A DNA stretch of 64,000 nt from Myxococcales bacterium (GCA_021847645.1 JAJZQG010000006.1:1-64000), one strand, 5' to 3'; positions 47,270 through 56,560 are shown, counted from the first letter of the stretch. The notes: generated by a model from the sequence alone, not told the origin. Made by a program: numbers and translations.

Positions 47270-47588
47270 CTCGATACATCCTCCTCGTTGAACGACATCG
47301 TACTACGACGCCGTGAGAGGAATCTTCCCCTGTGTTGAAGAAAAGAAATTGCGCCGGCAAGCAACGGGCTAGGAGCCTGTCGGGGAAAAGCCTCGGAGGG
47401 GTCCAAGGAGCCCAAGTTTGCGTTCGGTCGGTTGACCTCTCGGCGTACGAACTCGGGCACGGAGGGGCGCTTGAAGCCTTTTTCCGACACGCTCCTGGGA
47501 ACGCGCGGGGCCGAGCCGTGCGCGTCTGGACGGGTGCCGCGCGGCGGTCCTGATCGAAGGCAATCTCGTGGATGTTGGAGAACCGAAG
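47270..47588. other. 319-bp gap containing a MITE-like element
   Basis: No gene is supported between the DUF4234 protein start and the FAAL stop. The region holds a short AT-rich stretch near 47335-47350 and the inverted-repeat element listed separately. No terminator for the FAAL operon is obvious other than that element's own inverted ends. Confidence 0.4.
47371..47496. mobile_element. Small element with 24-bp imperfect terminal inverted repeats (MITE-like)
   Basis: The left end reads AGGAGCCTGTCGGGGAAAAG and the right end, read inward on the other strand, AGGAGCGTGTCGGAAAAAGG; 19 of the first 24 positions match. The ends enclose 126 bp with no transposase. This is the structure of a MITE or a solo remnant of an insertion sequence. 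A target duplication is not evident. No second copy was recognised in the window. Confidence 0.5.
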
Positions 47589-49382
47589 CTAGGAGCTCTT
47601 CTTGCGGCTGCCGAAGACCGCCAGCTTCAGATACTCGAGCTGGCTCTTGGCGAGGTTCTTGACCTGATCGACGCGGTCGACCTCGCGTTGGCTCTTGCGC
47701 TCGGACAGCTCACCCCGATCGTACAGGTCGCGCGTGCGGGTGCGCTGCAGCTTGCCACTCGAGGTCTTCGGCAAGGCGCCCGCAGCCAGCACCACCACGT
47801 CGTTGATCGTGATGCCGATGCGCTCCTGCACCCGCGCACGGATCTCGCTCGCCATGGTGGCATGCTGCTCCAGATCGGTTACCGCGGTCTCGAGCGCGAC
47901 GACGACGAACTCCGCGTCGTCGTCGGGGCCGCGGGTGCCGAATGCGATGACGTTGCCCTTGCGCACGCCGTCGACCTGGCTGGCTTCCCACTCGATGTCT
48001 TGCGGGTAGAAGTTGCGGCCGTTGACGATGATGACTTCCTTTTGTCGGCCGCAGATGAACACGTTGCCGTTGGCGAGGTAGCCAAGGTCACCGGTGCGGA
48101 ACCATCCGTCGACGAAGGCCTTGGCTGACGCTTCGGGCTCGAGATAGTAGCCTTGCGACACGCTGGGGCCGCGCAGGCGAATCTCGCCGACCGTACGCTC
48201 GGGCAACCGTGTTCCACCGTTGTCGTCGTCCATCGCGAAGATCGCGATCTCGTGGCCTTCGAACGCCGGGCCGCAGTTGACGATACGCAGCGCGCCGTCG
48301 GCGCCGTTGGCAGGAACCGCCTTGCCCTCTTCCCAGAGCGCGGCGGGCTCGACGCTGTCGGTAGGAACGCCTCGGGAGAAGGCGACCGCGAGCGTGGATT
48401 CGGCGAGGCCATAGGCCGGGTAGAAGGCCTCCTTGCGGAACCCGATCCGGGCGAAGTGTTGGGCGAAGTTCTCGAGGGTCTCGGCGCGGATCGGCTCGGC
48501 GCCGCATCCGGCAACACGCCACGACGACAGGTCGACGCCCTCGAGCTCCCGGTCGCGCACGCGCTTGACGCACAATGCGTAGGAGAAGTTGGGGCCGAAG
48601 GTGATCGTGCCCTTGTAGCGGGACATGGCCTGGAGCCAGACCGCCGGGCGCTTGAGGAACTGCAAGGGCGACATGAACGTCACCTGGATCGTGTTGACCA
48701 GCGGGGTCAGCACGAAGCCGATGAGCCCCATGTCGTGGAACAAGGGAAGCCAAGTCAGCCCCTGGTCGACCGTGGGGTCCGTGCCAAGGCCTTCACCTGC
48801 GATGTTGCGGATGTTTGCCAGCAGGTTGGCGTGGGTGAGCACCACACCCTTGGGCCGTGAGGTCGACCCACTGGTGAACTGCAGGAACGCGACGTCGTCA
48901 GGACGAACGTCGACGGGCTCGAAACGTCGGCTGTTCTCGCTGAGGCTGGCGAAGGTGGTGACGTGCTCGAGGGACGGACAAGCAGCTTTGACGGAGCCCA
49001 GCAGCTGCTTGATGACGGAGGTGGTGATCAGGGCGCGTGCGCCGCTCTTGCTGACGATGTGCGTAGTGTTGTCGAGGTATCCGGAGAGCTGGCCGAGGCC
49101 GGTCGGGGGATAGACGGGCACGGGGATGATGCCGGAGCGCAATCCAGCCAGGAAGGCGAGGATGAACTGATCGTTGTCCGGCAGGATCAGGGCAACGCGG
49201 TCACCCTTGCGCAGGCCCAGGGCCTGGTACGCGCCGGCGATGCGCGCGGAGCTCTGCTCGATCTGCTCGAACGAGAAGAACTGCTCGGTCCACTTGTCGT
49301 CCTTCACGAAGCGATAGCCGCGTCCGTCGCCGTTGGCAGCGGCGTGCAGCACCGCGTCAGCGAGTGTCGCGAGCTGGCTCAC
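47589..49382 (-). CDS. Fatty acyl-AMP ligase (FAAL)
   Basis: The 597-residue enzyme belongs to the adenylate-forming superfamily. FTSGSTSRPKGVVLTH is the P-loop, LPLFHDMGLIG the substrate region, YGLAEST the A5 motif, and FRTGDLGYL plus GRQKEVIIVNGRNFYPQDIE the C-terminal hinge and lysine regions. FAALs differ from acyl-CoA ligases by a short insertion that blocks CoA, so the acyl-adenylate goes to a carrier protein. Its ATG overlaps the stop of an acyl carrier protein gene (ATGA), which fits this. The pair could activate fatty acids for a lipid or polyketide starter. Confidence 0.9.
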   Translation of the reverse strand: MSQLATLADAVLHAAANGDGRGYRFVKDDKWTEQFFSFEQIEQSSARIAGAYQALGLRKGDRVALILPDNDQFILAFLAGLRSGIIPVPVYPPTGLGQLSGYLDNTTHIVSKSGARALITTSVIKQLLGSVKAACPSLEHVTTFASLSENSRRFEPVDVRPDDVAFLQFTSGSTSRPKGVVLTHANLLANIRNIAGEGLGTDPTVDQGLTWLPLFHDMGLIGFVLTPLVNTIQVTFMSPLQFLKRPAVWLQAMSRYKGTITFGPNFSYALCVKRVRDRELEGVDLSSWRVAGCGAEPIRAETLENFAQHFARIGFRKEAFYPAYGLAESTLAVAFSRGVPTDSVEPAALWEEGKAVPANGADGALRIVNCGPAFEGHEIAIFAMDDDNGGTRLPERTVGEIRLRGPSVSQGYYLEPEASAKAFVDGWFRTGDLGYLANGNVFICGRQKEVIIVNGRNFYPQDIEWEASQVDGVRKGNVIAFGTRGPDDDAEFVVVALETAVTDLEQHATMASEIRARVQERIGITINDVVVLAAGALPKTSSGKLQRTRTRDLYDRGELSERKSQREVDRVDQVKNLAKSQLEYLKLAVFGSRKKSS

Positions 49383-49648
49383 GAGAGCCTCCCATCCGCG
49401 TCGAGGTGCTTGCAGACCAGGGAGATGACGTCCCCCACGGTGCGCACGCTCGGCAGGTCCTCGTCGGGAAATGTGAGGTTGTAGCGATCTTCGAGCTCGG
49501 CGACGATTTCCATGACGGCGAGCGAGTCGACGCCGAGGTCGCCGGTGATGTGGCTCTGCTCGGTGACCGCGACCTTGGCGTTGGCGTACTTGCCGAACGT
49601 GTCGAGAAGCGAGGTGCGAACGGATTCCTTGCTGAACGTGGCGGGCAT
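49379..49648 (-). CDS. Acyl carrier protein
   Basis: The 89-residue product has the phosphopantetheine site DSLAVME, with Ser42, within LGVDSLAVMEIVAELEDRYN, and the typical four-helix length. It carries acyl chains as thioesters. GAGGGAAG precedes the ATG. It is directly coupled to the FAAL gene and is likely its acceptor. It is distinct from a housekeeping AcpP because it lacks a fabD/fabG/fabF neighbourhood. Confidence 0.93.
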   Translation of the reverse strand: MPATFSKESVRTSLLDTFGKYANAKVAVTEQSHITGDLGVDSLAVMEIVAELEDRYNLTFPDEDLPSVRTVGDVISLVCKHLDADGRLS

Positions 49649-49759
49649 GCTTCCCTCGTGGCGAAAGGACGGTGGCGTGGAGGGCTACCGCCCTTCGGCC
49701 CGCGGGTCAAAGGGATGCGGAGCGGAAAGGGTTGCGCCGCGGCATATCGCGTCGCGTTA

Positions 49760-51133
49760 TCATCGGGGGCAGGACGCCTGCCCGGACAGGACGAAAGACC
49801 GGGCGGCGTGCAGCAGGCGGTCGGGCTGGTTGGCGGAAGGATCCTCGAGCACAATCTCGAGCAGATGATCGAGGATGCGACCGATCCATGGGCCGGGCGG
49901 CACCTGCAGCTCGCGCATCAGGTCGTTGCCGTTGATGGCCAGGTCTCGGACGGTCAACGCGGCGCCTTGGGCCGTGAGCGCGTCGACGCGGGTATGCAGC
50001 TGGTGGAGCCGGGCGATCGTATCGGACGAATCGACGCCCTTGGCATCGGCATCGGCGCGAGCGAGCGCCAGCACGTCAGCGACGGACTCGGCACCAACAC
50101 GACGAATCCAGCGACGCACGGCTGCGTCGGACCATTGCGGGTCATAGACGACGAGGTGTTCAGCGACGAGATGCACGACCCTGGCGCGCTGCTCGTTGGA
50201 CAGCTTGAGGCGTGTGCAGATCTTGTCGGCGATCGGGGCGCCGACGCGCTCGTGCTCGTAGAAGGTGTAGTCTGCCGTCTTCTCTCCGATCGCGCGCACG
50301 CCCGGCTTGCCCACGTCGTGCAGCAGCGCGGCCAGACGCAGCAGCACGTCGTCGGGTGAGGCATCGACGCAATGGAGCGTGTGGGTCCACACGTCGTAGG
50401 CGTGGTACTTGTTTTGCTCGCAGCCGACCATGGGCAGAAGCTCGGGCAGGACGACGGCGAGTATGCCGGTGTCGAGCATGATCTGGAGCCCACGTGAGGG
50501 GTGACGGGCGGACATGGTCTTGAGCAGCTCGTCACGCACCCGCTCCATGCTGACCTTGGCGAGCGTTGCGTGCGCGGAGGGGATCGCGGCCAACGTGGCG
50601 GGCTCGATGTCGAAGTCGAGCATAGCGGCGAAACGAGCGGCACGCAGGACCCGCAAGCCATCTTCGCCGAAGCGCTCTTGCGGGCGTCCGACCGCTCGAA
50701 TCAAGCGGCGCTCCAGATCCGATCTTCCGTCGAACGGGTCATGAAGCACACCGTCGAGCGGATCGAGCGCGATGGCATTGATGGTGAAGTCCCTCCGGGC
50801 GAGGTCCTCGCGCAGATCGCTGACGAACCTGACGCTGTCGGGGTGGCGTCCGTCGGAGTACGCGCCCTCGCCGCGGAGCGTGGTGACTTCGAATCCGTTG
50901 GGGCCGAGCATCACCGTGACGGTGCCGTGTTGCACGCCGGTGGGGATGACGCGGGGAAAGAGCTGCATCACGGCCGACGGCAGGGCATTGGTGGCGAGGT
51001 CCCAGTCGTGGACGGGACGGCCGAGGAGAAGGTCGCGCGTACAGCCCCCGACGACCCAAGCGCGGTAGCCAGCGGCCGCGAAGCGCTTGCAGATGCGGCG
51101 AACGTCCGAGGGTACGATCTCGGCGAGGGACAT
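49760..51133 (-). CDS. cca: CCA tRNA nucleotidyltransferase with HD domain
   Basis: The 457-residue enzyme adds or repairs the 3' CCA end of tRNA. The N-terminal class II nucleotidyltransferase head has GGCTRDLLLGRPVHDWDLATN (DxD metal site) and RREDFTINA-like DLARRDFTINAIALD; GRSDLERRLIRAVG and RVLRAARFAA form the neck. A C-terminal HD domain (AALLHDVGKP with flanking His) suggests phosphohydrolase activity, as in Escherichia coli-type enzymes. The ATG begins the conserved part; a GTG six codons upstream is possible. It lies 37 bp after the PEGA kinase gene on the same strand. Confidence 0.92.
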   Translation of the reverse strand: MSLAEIVPSDVRRICKRFAAAGYRAWVVGGCTRDLLLGRPVHDWDLATNALPSAVMQLFPRVIPTGVQHGTVTVMLGPNGFEVTTLRGEGAYSDGRHPDSVRFVSDLREDLARRDFTINAIALDPLDGVLHDPFDGRSDLERRLIRAVGRPQERFGEDGLRVLRAARFAAMLDFDIEPATLAAIPSAHATLAKVSMERVRDELLKTMSARHPSRGLQIMLDTGILAVVLPELLPMVGCEQNKYHAYDVWTHTLHCVDASPDDVLLRLAALLHDVGKPGVRAIGEKTADYTFYEHERVGAPIADKICTRLKLSNEQRARVVHLVAEHLVVYDPQWSDAAVRRWIRRVGAESVADVLALARADADAKGVDSSDTIARLHQLHTRVDALTAQGAALTVRDLAINGNDLMRELQVPPGPWIGRILDHLLEIVLEDPSANQPDRLLHAARSFVLSGQASCPR

Positions 51134-51170
51134 CGGCTTGGCGTGAGGCACGGGGCTGGGACTCTCGCGA

Positions 51171-52877
51171 TCAGTGGGCCCAGGGATTGACGATCTCACC
51201 GCCTCCGGTCGAGGCAGGTGGGGGCTTGGTGGCCGGGGGCTTGTCGATCGCGGGCGGCTTGTCGGTTGCGGCCGGGCGAGCGCTGCCGACCTTGGGCCGC
51301 AGAATGACGTCCTTGCGGTCCTGCGAGCCGTCGAGCGTGATCGCCTGCTCGACGTAGCCTTCGGAGCGAATCGAGACCTCGACGCTCTTGCCGTCCGGGA
51401 CCTCGACTTGCTGGGGCGAGACACCGAGCCTGGTGTCGCCCACGAAGATGACGGCGTCGATGGGGCTGGCGACCACGAGGACCGACTTGCCAGTCGCGGG
51501 CTTGGGCACTGCGGAGGCGGCGGCAGGCGGAGCCGTGAGGGAAGGAGCGACGACAGGCGTGGTGGGCGACGGCAGGGTCGATGCCGATACCGAGGGGGTG
51601 GGAGAGGCAGTGCTGTACTGGCCGTAGGCGAAGATACCTACGACGATGGAGATGGCGGCGACGACGCTGGCGATGCCGGCGTACAGAGGCCAAGGGTTCC
51701 TGGCGCGCAGCCCGGGCGGGGTGGCGGGCACGGGCACGGGCATGGCGGCCTTGAAGTAGTCGGCCGGGACATTGAAGCCGCCGGAGCGGGCCATCATCTC
51801 GCCGACGGCGTCGGGAACGAGGCCCTTGGTGACCTTGTCGAGGTCCTCCATGAGCTCGAGCATGCTTTGGTAGCGCTGCTCGGGCTTCTTGGAGAGGCAC
51901 TTCATGATGACGGCTTCGAGGCCGGGCGGGATGTCCTGAGGCGGCACGAGCGCGCGAATGGGGACCGGCGCCTGGTACATGTGCTGGGTCAGGATTCCCA
52001 TGAAGTTGTCGGCGTCGAAGGGCAGCTTACCGCACGCCATCTCGTACATGATGACGCCGAGAGAATAGATGTCCGTGCGATGGTCGACGGGGGCGCCGGC
52101 GGCCTGCTCGGGAGACATATAGTGCGGCGTGCCGAAGACCGAGCCGTGGCGGGTGAGCTTGGCCGTACCGGAGGAAACCTTGGCGATACCGAAGTCGAGG
52201 ATCTTGGCGAAGTCCTTCTCGGCGCCCCGGTCGACGAGGAACACGTTGTCCGGCTTGAGATCGCGGTGAACGATGTCACGCTGGTGGGCCGCGGACAGGC
52301 CGTCGGCGATCTGGTAGGCGATGCGAACGAGACGCGTGACCGCAACGGGCTCCTTGCTCTCGACGAGGGACGAGAGGGGCACGCCGTTGAGGAACTCCAT
52401 GACGAAGTAGGTGGAGCCGTCCGGGAGCGTTCCGAAGTCGCTGATGTCGATGATGTGCGGGTTGCCGATGGCCGACGCGGCGCGGGCTTCGCGCAGGAAG
52501 CGCTCTGTGATCTCGGCGTCGCGAGCGAGATCGGCGCGCAGCACCTTGATGGCGATCGGCTTGTCGATGACCTTGTGACGTCCGCGATACACGACGCCCA
52601 TGCCGCCTTCGCCCAGCAGGCCCTCGACTTTGTAGCGACCGTCGAAGGTGGCGCCGATGTACGGGTCGGGCTTGGCCTCCGGGGGTGGGATGGACGGCGG
52701 GCTGGGGTTGGTCATCTCGGGAGCGCGGTCCGTGGGACTCGACCCACTGGGTGCGGACAGGGTCTGGTCAGCCGGGGAAGCCGAGCGGAGAGCAGGGGCT
52801 ATCCGAGCGGATGCGACGCGTCCCTCAGAGGGGAGCGAGGGGCGGGGAGGAGCCTGATTGTTGGATGACTCGGTCAT
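51171..52877 (-). CDS. Membrane Ser/Thr protein kinase with PEGA domain
   Basis: The product has 568 residues. An unstructured Ser/Pro N-terminus (1-70) precedes the kinase domain (about 80-350): LGEGGMGVVYRG, Lys111, HRDLKPDN (Asp206), DFG (Asp228) and GTPHYMSPEQA. One membrane helix lies at 397-417. The periplasmic part has a Ser/Thr/Pro stalk, then a PEGA domain (about 475-540; VASPIDAVIFVGDTRLGVSP) and a Pro-rich tail. PEGA domains are thought to bind surface or wall ligands, so signal reception outside and phosphorylation inside is likely. An in-frame ATG at codon 55 is an alternative start. Confidence 0.9.
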   Translation of the reverse strand: MTESSNNQAPPRPSLPSEGRVASARIAPALRSASPADQTLSAPSGSSPTDRAPEMTNPSPPSIPPPEAKPDPYIGATFDGRYKVEGLLGEGGMGVVYRGRHKVIDKPIAIKVLRADLARDAEITERFLREARAASAIGNPHIIDISDFGTLPDGSTYFVMEFLNGVPLSSLVESKEPVAVTRLVRIAYQIADGLSAAHQRDIVHRDLKPDNVFLVDRGAEKDFAKILDFGIAKVSSGTAKLTRHGSVFGTPHYMSPEQAAGAPVDHRTDIYSLGVIMYEMACGKLPFDADNFMGILTQHMYQAPVPIRALVPPQDIPPGLEAVIMKCLSKKPEQRYQSMLELMEDLDKVTKGLVPDAVGEMMARSGGFNVPADYFKAAMPVPVPATPPGLRARNPWPLYAGIASVVAAISIVVGIFAYGQYSTASPTPSVSASTLPSPTTPVVAPSLTAPPAAASAVPKPATGKSVLVVASPIDAVIFVGDTRLGVSPQQVEVPDGKSVEVSIRSEGYVEQAITLDGSQDRKDVILRPKVGSARPAATDKPPAIDKPPATKPPPASTGGGEIVNPWAH

Positions 52878-53125
52878 GTTCCGACTCCGGACGGGAGCAC
52901 GGTCGAATCGTGGCACAACCTGGGGACAAAAGCCCAGTCTACGGGTGAGGGCAACGCTTCGGGTTGGGGAGCAAGACCCGGGCCGACGCCGGCGGACGGG
53001 CAACCTGGCGGAGCGCGGCGGGTTTCGAGCGGGGAGCGTCGGTTCGTGGACGGAGCGGCTGTGAAATCTGTTCATACCGAGGGCGCTCGCGCCCCGGGCC
53101 GACGCCTGCTACGAGAGGGTCACCG

Positions 53126-54793
53126 ATGGGCTACCCCCTTCAAATCGCTGTCCGGTACCTCGGCTCCAAGTCCCGGGGCGCGTTCGTTTCCGTTAGCACC
53201 GCCTTCGCCATTCTCGGCGTCACCCTCGGCGTAGCCGCGCTGCTGACCGTCATGAGCGTCACGGGCGGCTTCCAATCGCAGTTCCGCGACAAGGTCCTGG
53301 GCGTCAACGCGCACGTGCTCGTGCTCAAGTACTCCTCGGACTTCCGCGAGTACCGCGACATCATGGACAAGGTGCGCACCGTGCCCGGCGTGATCGGCGT
53401 GGCGCCGTTCACCATCAACCCGATGATGGTGAGCCACAAGGAGGCGACGGCCACCGGCGTGCTGCTCAAGGGCGTGGATCCGGAGCTGATGCCCACGGTG
53501 CTCGACCTGCCCAAGCACATCATCGAGCCCAGGACGCCGTCGGGGCAGATGCTGCCCTTGCCCGAGGTGCTGAAGGTGCTGCAAGGGCTGCGCAAGCCGG
53601 GCGCGAAGCCGCCGGAGGCCAAGACCAGCCTGGGCACGTCACCGCCGATCGAGCCACCGTCGCTGCCGGGGGCGCCGCTGTTCGGCGCGGACGGGGGCGT
53701 GGACGCCGGCGTCGAGAGAGACGATGCGGGGCGCAACCTGACGCTGCTGCGGGCGATCGCGGACAGCTTGGATGCGGGCGCGCATCCCGCCAGCGCGACA
53801 TCGGACGCGGCGGCGCCGTCAGAAGAAGCGCAAGAGGAGGAGGACGCGCTGGACGCCGGCAGCAATGCGGACGTGGTGGTAGGGTCGGTCGTGCCGGAGG
53901 GTGGGTACAAGAGCGAGCTGCCAAACCCGGACGAAGACCTTCCCGACGACATCGTGCCCGACCCTTGCGCGAGCCCCGAGGCGGTGGCGACCCTGCCCGG
54001 AATCGTGCTGGGCTCGACGCTTGCCAAGAACCTGAACGTGAAGGTCGGCTCCTGCGTGCAGGTCACGTCCCCGACGATTGGCTACTCGATCTCGGGCGGG
54101 GCGATTCGTCCTCCGGTGGCCAAGCAGTTCAGGGTGATCGCGATCTTCGAGGCGGGGTTCGATCAGTACGATTCGAAGCTGGCGTACACGGACATCTACG
54201 AAGCGCAGAGCTTCTACGACTACGGCGACAGCGTGACGGGCGTGGAGATGAAGGTGGCGGACATCGACCGGGCCGCGCAGATCAAGGCCGAGGTCGAGAA
54301 GCTCATCGCCAGCAAGATGTACCACACGATGGACTGGGAGGATCTGAACCACGGCCTGTTCACCGCGCTGCGCATCCAGCAGATCGGCATGAGCGCGGTG
54401 CTGGCGCTGATCATCGTCGTGGCCGCCTTCACGGTGATCGCGACGTTGATCATGGTGGTGCTGGAGAAGCGTCGGGAGATCGCGGTGCTCAAGGCCATGG
54501 GTGCGAGCGACATGGCGATCTTGCGCATTTTCGTCTACCAGGGCGGCATCATCGGCCTGCTGGGGACCGGCTCTGGGCTGTTGCTGGGCGTGGCGGTGTG
54601 CAAGGGGCTGCTGATCTACGGCTTCCCTCTGGATCCGAAGGTGTACTTCATTTCGCGGCTGCCCGTGGAGGTGAACGCTTTCGATTTTCTGGTCACCGGC
54701 GGGATCGCCTTGGGCATCTGTCTGCTGGCGACGGTGGTGCCCGCGCTGTATGCGGCGAGGCTGCGCCCGGCGGACGGGGTGAGGGCGGATTGA
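53126..54793 (+). CDS. LolC/LolE-type lipoprotein-release permease with a periplasmic insertion
   Basis: The product has 555 residues; LolC/E are about 400-415. The first membrane helix (about 24-46) carries the SVSTAFAILGVTLGVAALLTVMSV signature. The periplasmic domain follows, then three C-terminal helices containing EKRREIAVLKAMGAS, the coupling helix for the ATPase LolD. An insertion of about 130-140 residues (about 150-290), Pro/Ala/Asp/Glu-rich, splits the periplasmic domain after GVLLKGVDPELMP. The Lol system releases lipoproteins from the inner membrane. No lolD or second permease is adjacent. ATG with GAGAGG upstream; divergent from the PEGA kinase gene. Confidence 0.85.
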   Translation: MGYPLQIAVRYLGSKSRGAFVSVSTAFAILGVTLGVAALLTVMSVTGGFQSQFRDKVLGVNAHVLVLKYSSDFREYRDIMDKVRTVPGVIGVAPFTINPMMVSHKEATATGVLLKGVDPELMPTVLDLPKHIIEPRTPSGQMLPLPEVLKVLQGLRKPGAKPPEAKTSLGTSPPIEPPSLPGAPLFGADGGVDAGVERDDAGRNLTLLRAIADSLDAGAHPASATSDAAAPSEEAQEEEDALDAGSNADVVVGSVVPEGGYKSELPNPDEDLPDDIVPDPCASPEAVATLPGIVLGSTLAKNLNVKVGSCVQVTSPTIGYSISGGAIRPPVAKQFRVIAIFEAGFDQYDSKLAYTDIYEAQSFYDYGDSVTGVEMKVADIDRAAQIKAEVEKLIASKMYHTMDWEDLNHGLFTALRIQQIGMSAVLALIIVVAAFTVIATLIMVVLEKRREIAVLKAMGASDMAILRIFVYQGGIIGLLGTGSGLLLGVAVCKGLLIYGFPLDPKVYFISRLPVEVNAFDFLVTGGIALGICLLATVVPALYAARLRPADGVRAD

Positions 54794-54823
54794 GAGAAGT
54801 TGGTCGCGAGGGCGCAGGGGCGC

Positions 54824-54829
54824 TATGGT
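54824..54829 (+). promoter_or_regulatory. -10-like TATGGT, 9 nt before ATG
   Basis: TATGGT precedes the methyltransferase ATG by 9 nt with no ribosome site. It is one of six genes in the window with this layout. Because the lolC-like stop is 46 bp upstream, read-through is the alternative. Confidence 0.3.
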
Positions 54830-54838
54830 TGGCTGCCC

Positions 54839-55636
54839 ATGGCTGACGACTGCTGGGATCGGGCGGCGCAATCGTATTTCGACTTCTGGGTTCCCCGGCT
54901 GATTCCCTACTACGAAGATCTGGTGCAGAAGGCAGGGCCGCGCCCCGGCGAGCGGATCCTGGTGACCACGGCCGGGCCGGGCGCGGAGCTCATCGCGCTT
55001 GCGCAAGCGCTCAAGGGCAAGGGCACGGTGGTGGCCACCGACTCGTCGCCGGCCATGATCGAGCGGGCGAAGGAGGCAGCGGCTGCCGCCGAGCTCGCCC
55101 TTCCGATCACCTTCGCCGTGGCCGACGCGCGCGACACGATGGGCGCCAAGTGGGACCTGGTGCTCAGCTCGTTCGGGCTCTGGCAGTTCGAGGACCGCGT
55201 GGACGTGCTCCGCGCGTGGAGCGAGGCGCTGACGGTCGATGGGCGCGTCGGGATCCTCGAGTGGGGGCCGCCGGATCCGACGGGTCCCTTCGAGCTGGTG
55301 GATGACTCGCTGCGCTCGATCGAGCCCGAGGTGGCGGAGGTGACGAGGCTGCGGGAGCTGGCGGCCAGGGAGCCGTTCGCGGAGCTGCTGGGCGAGGCAG
55401 GGCTGCGCATGGTGCGCCACGCGGTGGTGCGCCACAGGATGGACTTCGGGTCAGCGGAGGGATTCTTCAAGGCGCTGTGCGCGGGCTGCAGCTACCTGCA
55501 GGTCTGCGATCAGATCGGCGACGATCGCACGAACCGGGTCGCTGACACGTTCTACGCACGCCTCACGCCGCCGTCGCCGCGCACGCCGCTGTCGTTCGAG
55601 CCCGCAGCGTCGATCGCGATCGCGCAAGCGATGTAG
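54839..55636 (+). CDS. SAM-dependent class I methyltransferase
   Basis: The 265-residue product has the Rossmann motif I reading ILVTTAGPGAELIALA, lacking the usual Asp and with one Gly of the GxGxG pattern replaced, followed by VVATDSSPAMIERA (motif post-I acidic residue) and the later LVLSSFGLWQFED and VDGRVGILEWG strands. This resembles UbiE/arsM-like small-molecule methyltransferases. The C-terminal 60 residues include a cluster of cysteines (CAGCSYLQVC). Substrate unknown. Confidence 0.82.
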   Translation: MADDCWDRAAQSYFDFWVPRLIPYYEDLVQKAGPRPGERILVTTAGPGAELIALAQALKGKGTVVATDSSPAMIERAKEAAAAAELALPITFAVADARDTMGAKWDLVLSSFGLWQFEDRVDVLRAWSEALTVDGRVGILEWGPPDPTGPFELVDDSLRSIEPEVAEVTRLRELAAREPFAELLGEAGLRMVRHAVVRHRMDFGSAEGFFKALCAGCSYLQVCDQIGDDRTNRVADTFYARLTPPSPRTPLSFEPAASIAIAQAM

Positions 55637-55868
55637 CGCGCGCACGGACGCGACAGCGGCCGCAGGGGTGCTGGGAGTGCAACCGCTACCCGGCGTACAA
55701 CTCCTCGCGCGATATTCACGCACCCGACTCACACAACACCGCTGCGCCCCGGGGAGCGCCGAGCCCATAGGAGCTGAGCGCGGTGCGCACGAGCGACCTT
55801 GCGGGGAAGTGCCTATCTTGTGGGAGCGGGCGGCAATCCGATGAACGTCCCACGAAGCGGAGGCGACG

Positions 55869-56465
55869 ATGGGCACGTGTCACAGCGCGACGAGTCGTCG
55901 AGGGTCGTCATGGCACGCGGACGGAACGAACTCGGACCGGACGAGTGCGACGGCGTGGTCGACATCCGAGAAGAAGGGCGCCGACGGCGACGGGGCAGAG
56001 CACGAGGCGGCGGGTGTGAATCCCGGGGAGCTGTTCGGTGTGGTGGCGCCGCGATGCGTAATCACGGTCTGTGTGCTGGCCTTGGCGGTTGCGTTGGTCT
56101 ACGCCGCGCGCGATCCGAACCTGCACCAGGTCGTGGTGTCATCCGGCGCTCCGGGGACACGCGGCCAGGAGATCGGAAGCCGAGCCGAGCAAGGGATCGG
56201 GCCGTTCGACGAGGCGGGCGCGGCAGCTGCGCTGGGACGGTTGGAGCAGATGGCGCGCGCGTGCACGCGGGGCGCGGCTGCGCAGCAGGTGACCGTGCGG
56301 GTCACGTTCGGCCCCAACGGTGAGGCCGTGGGCGTGCGCGTGGAGCCGCGCGAGCGAATCGGCGAGGAGGCGGCGGCGTGCCTGGAGTCGGTATTCCGGC
56401 AGGCGCATCTGCGGCCGTTCGAAGGGGAGCCGCAGACGCTCAACCGGTGTGTGCAGGTGCGCTGA
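55869..56465 (+). CDS. AgmX-like single-pass membrane protein (start or frame uncertain)
   Basis: About residues 60-80 form one membrane helix (CVITVCVLALAVALVYAA), then a linker, and a C-terminal domain of about 75 residues with paired cysteines (ARACTRG, ACLESV, NRCVQV) around VTVRVTFGPNGEAVGVRVEP. That domain resembles the AgmX/PglI or TonB-C-like tails common in Myxococcota. The first 48 residues look unnatural. A GTG at 56016, just before the helix, could be the true start; or the gene may begin at ATG 55841 in another frame and change frame near GAAGAAGGG. Function unknown. Confidence 0.55.
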   Translation: MGTCHSATSRRGSSWHADGTNSDRTSATAWSTSEKKGADGDGAEHEAAGVNPGELFGVVAPRCVITVCVLALAVALVYAARDPNLHQVVVSSGAPGTRGQEIGSRAEQGIGPFDEAGAAAALGRLEQMARACTRGAAAQQVTVRVTFGPNGEAVGVRVEPRERIGEEAAACLESVFRQAHLRPFEGEPQTLNRCVQVR

Positions 56466-56560
56466 GCTCTCCGACGGCGAGATGCGACGAGGGGCGCACG
56501 CGACGGCGCGCTGGGCGTCGCGTTCGAAGAATGGGGCCAGGGCATCGACGTTCGTGCGAG

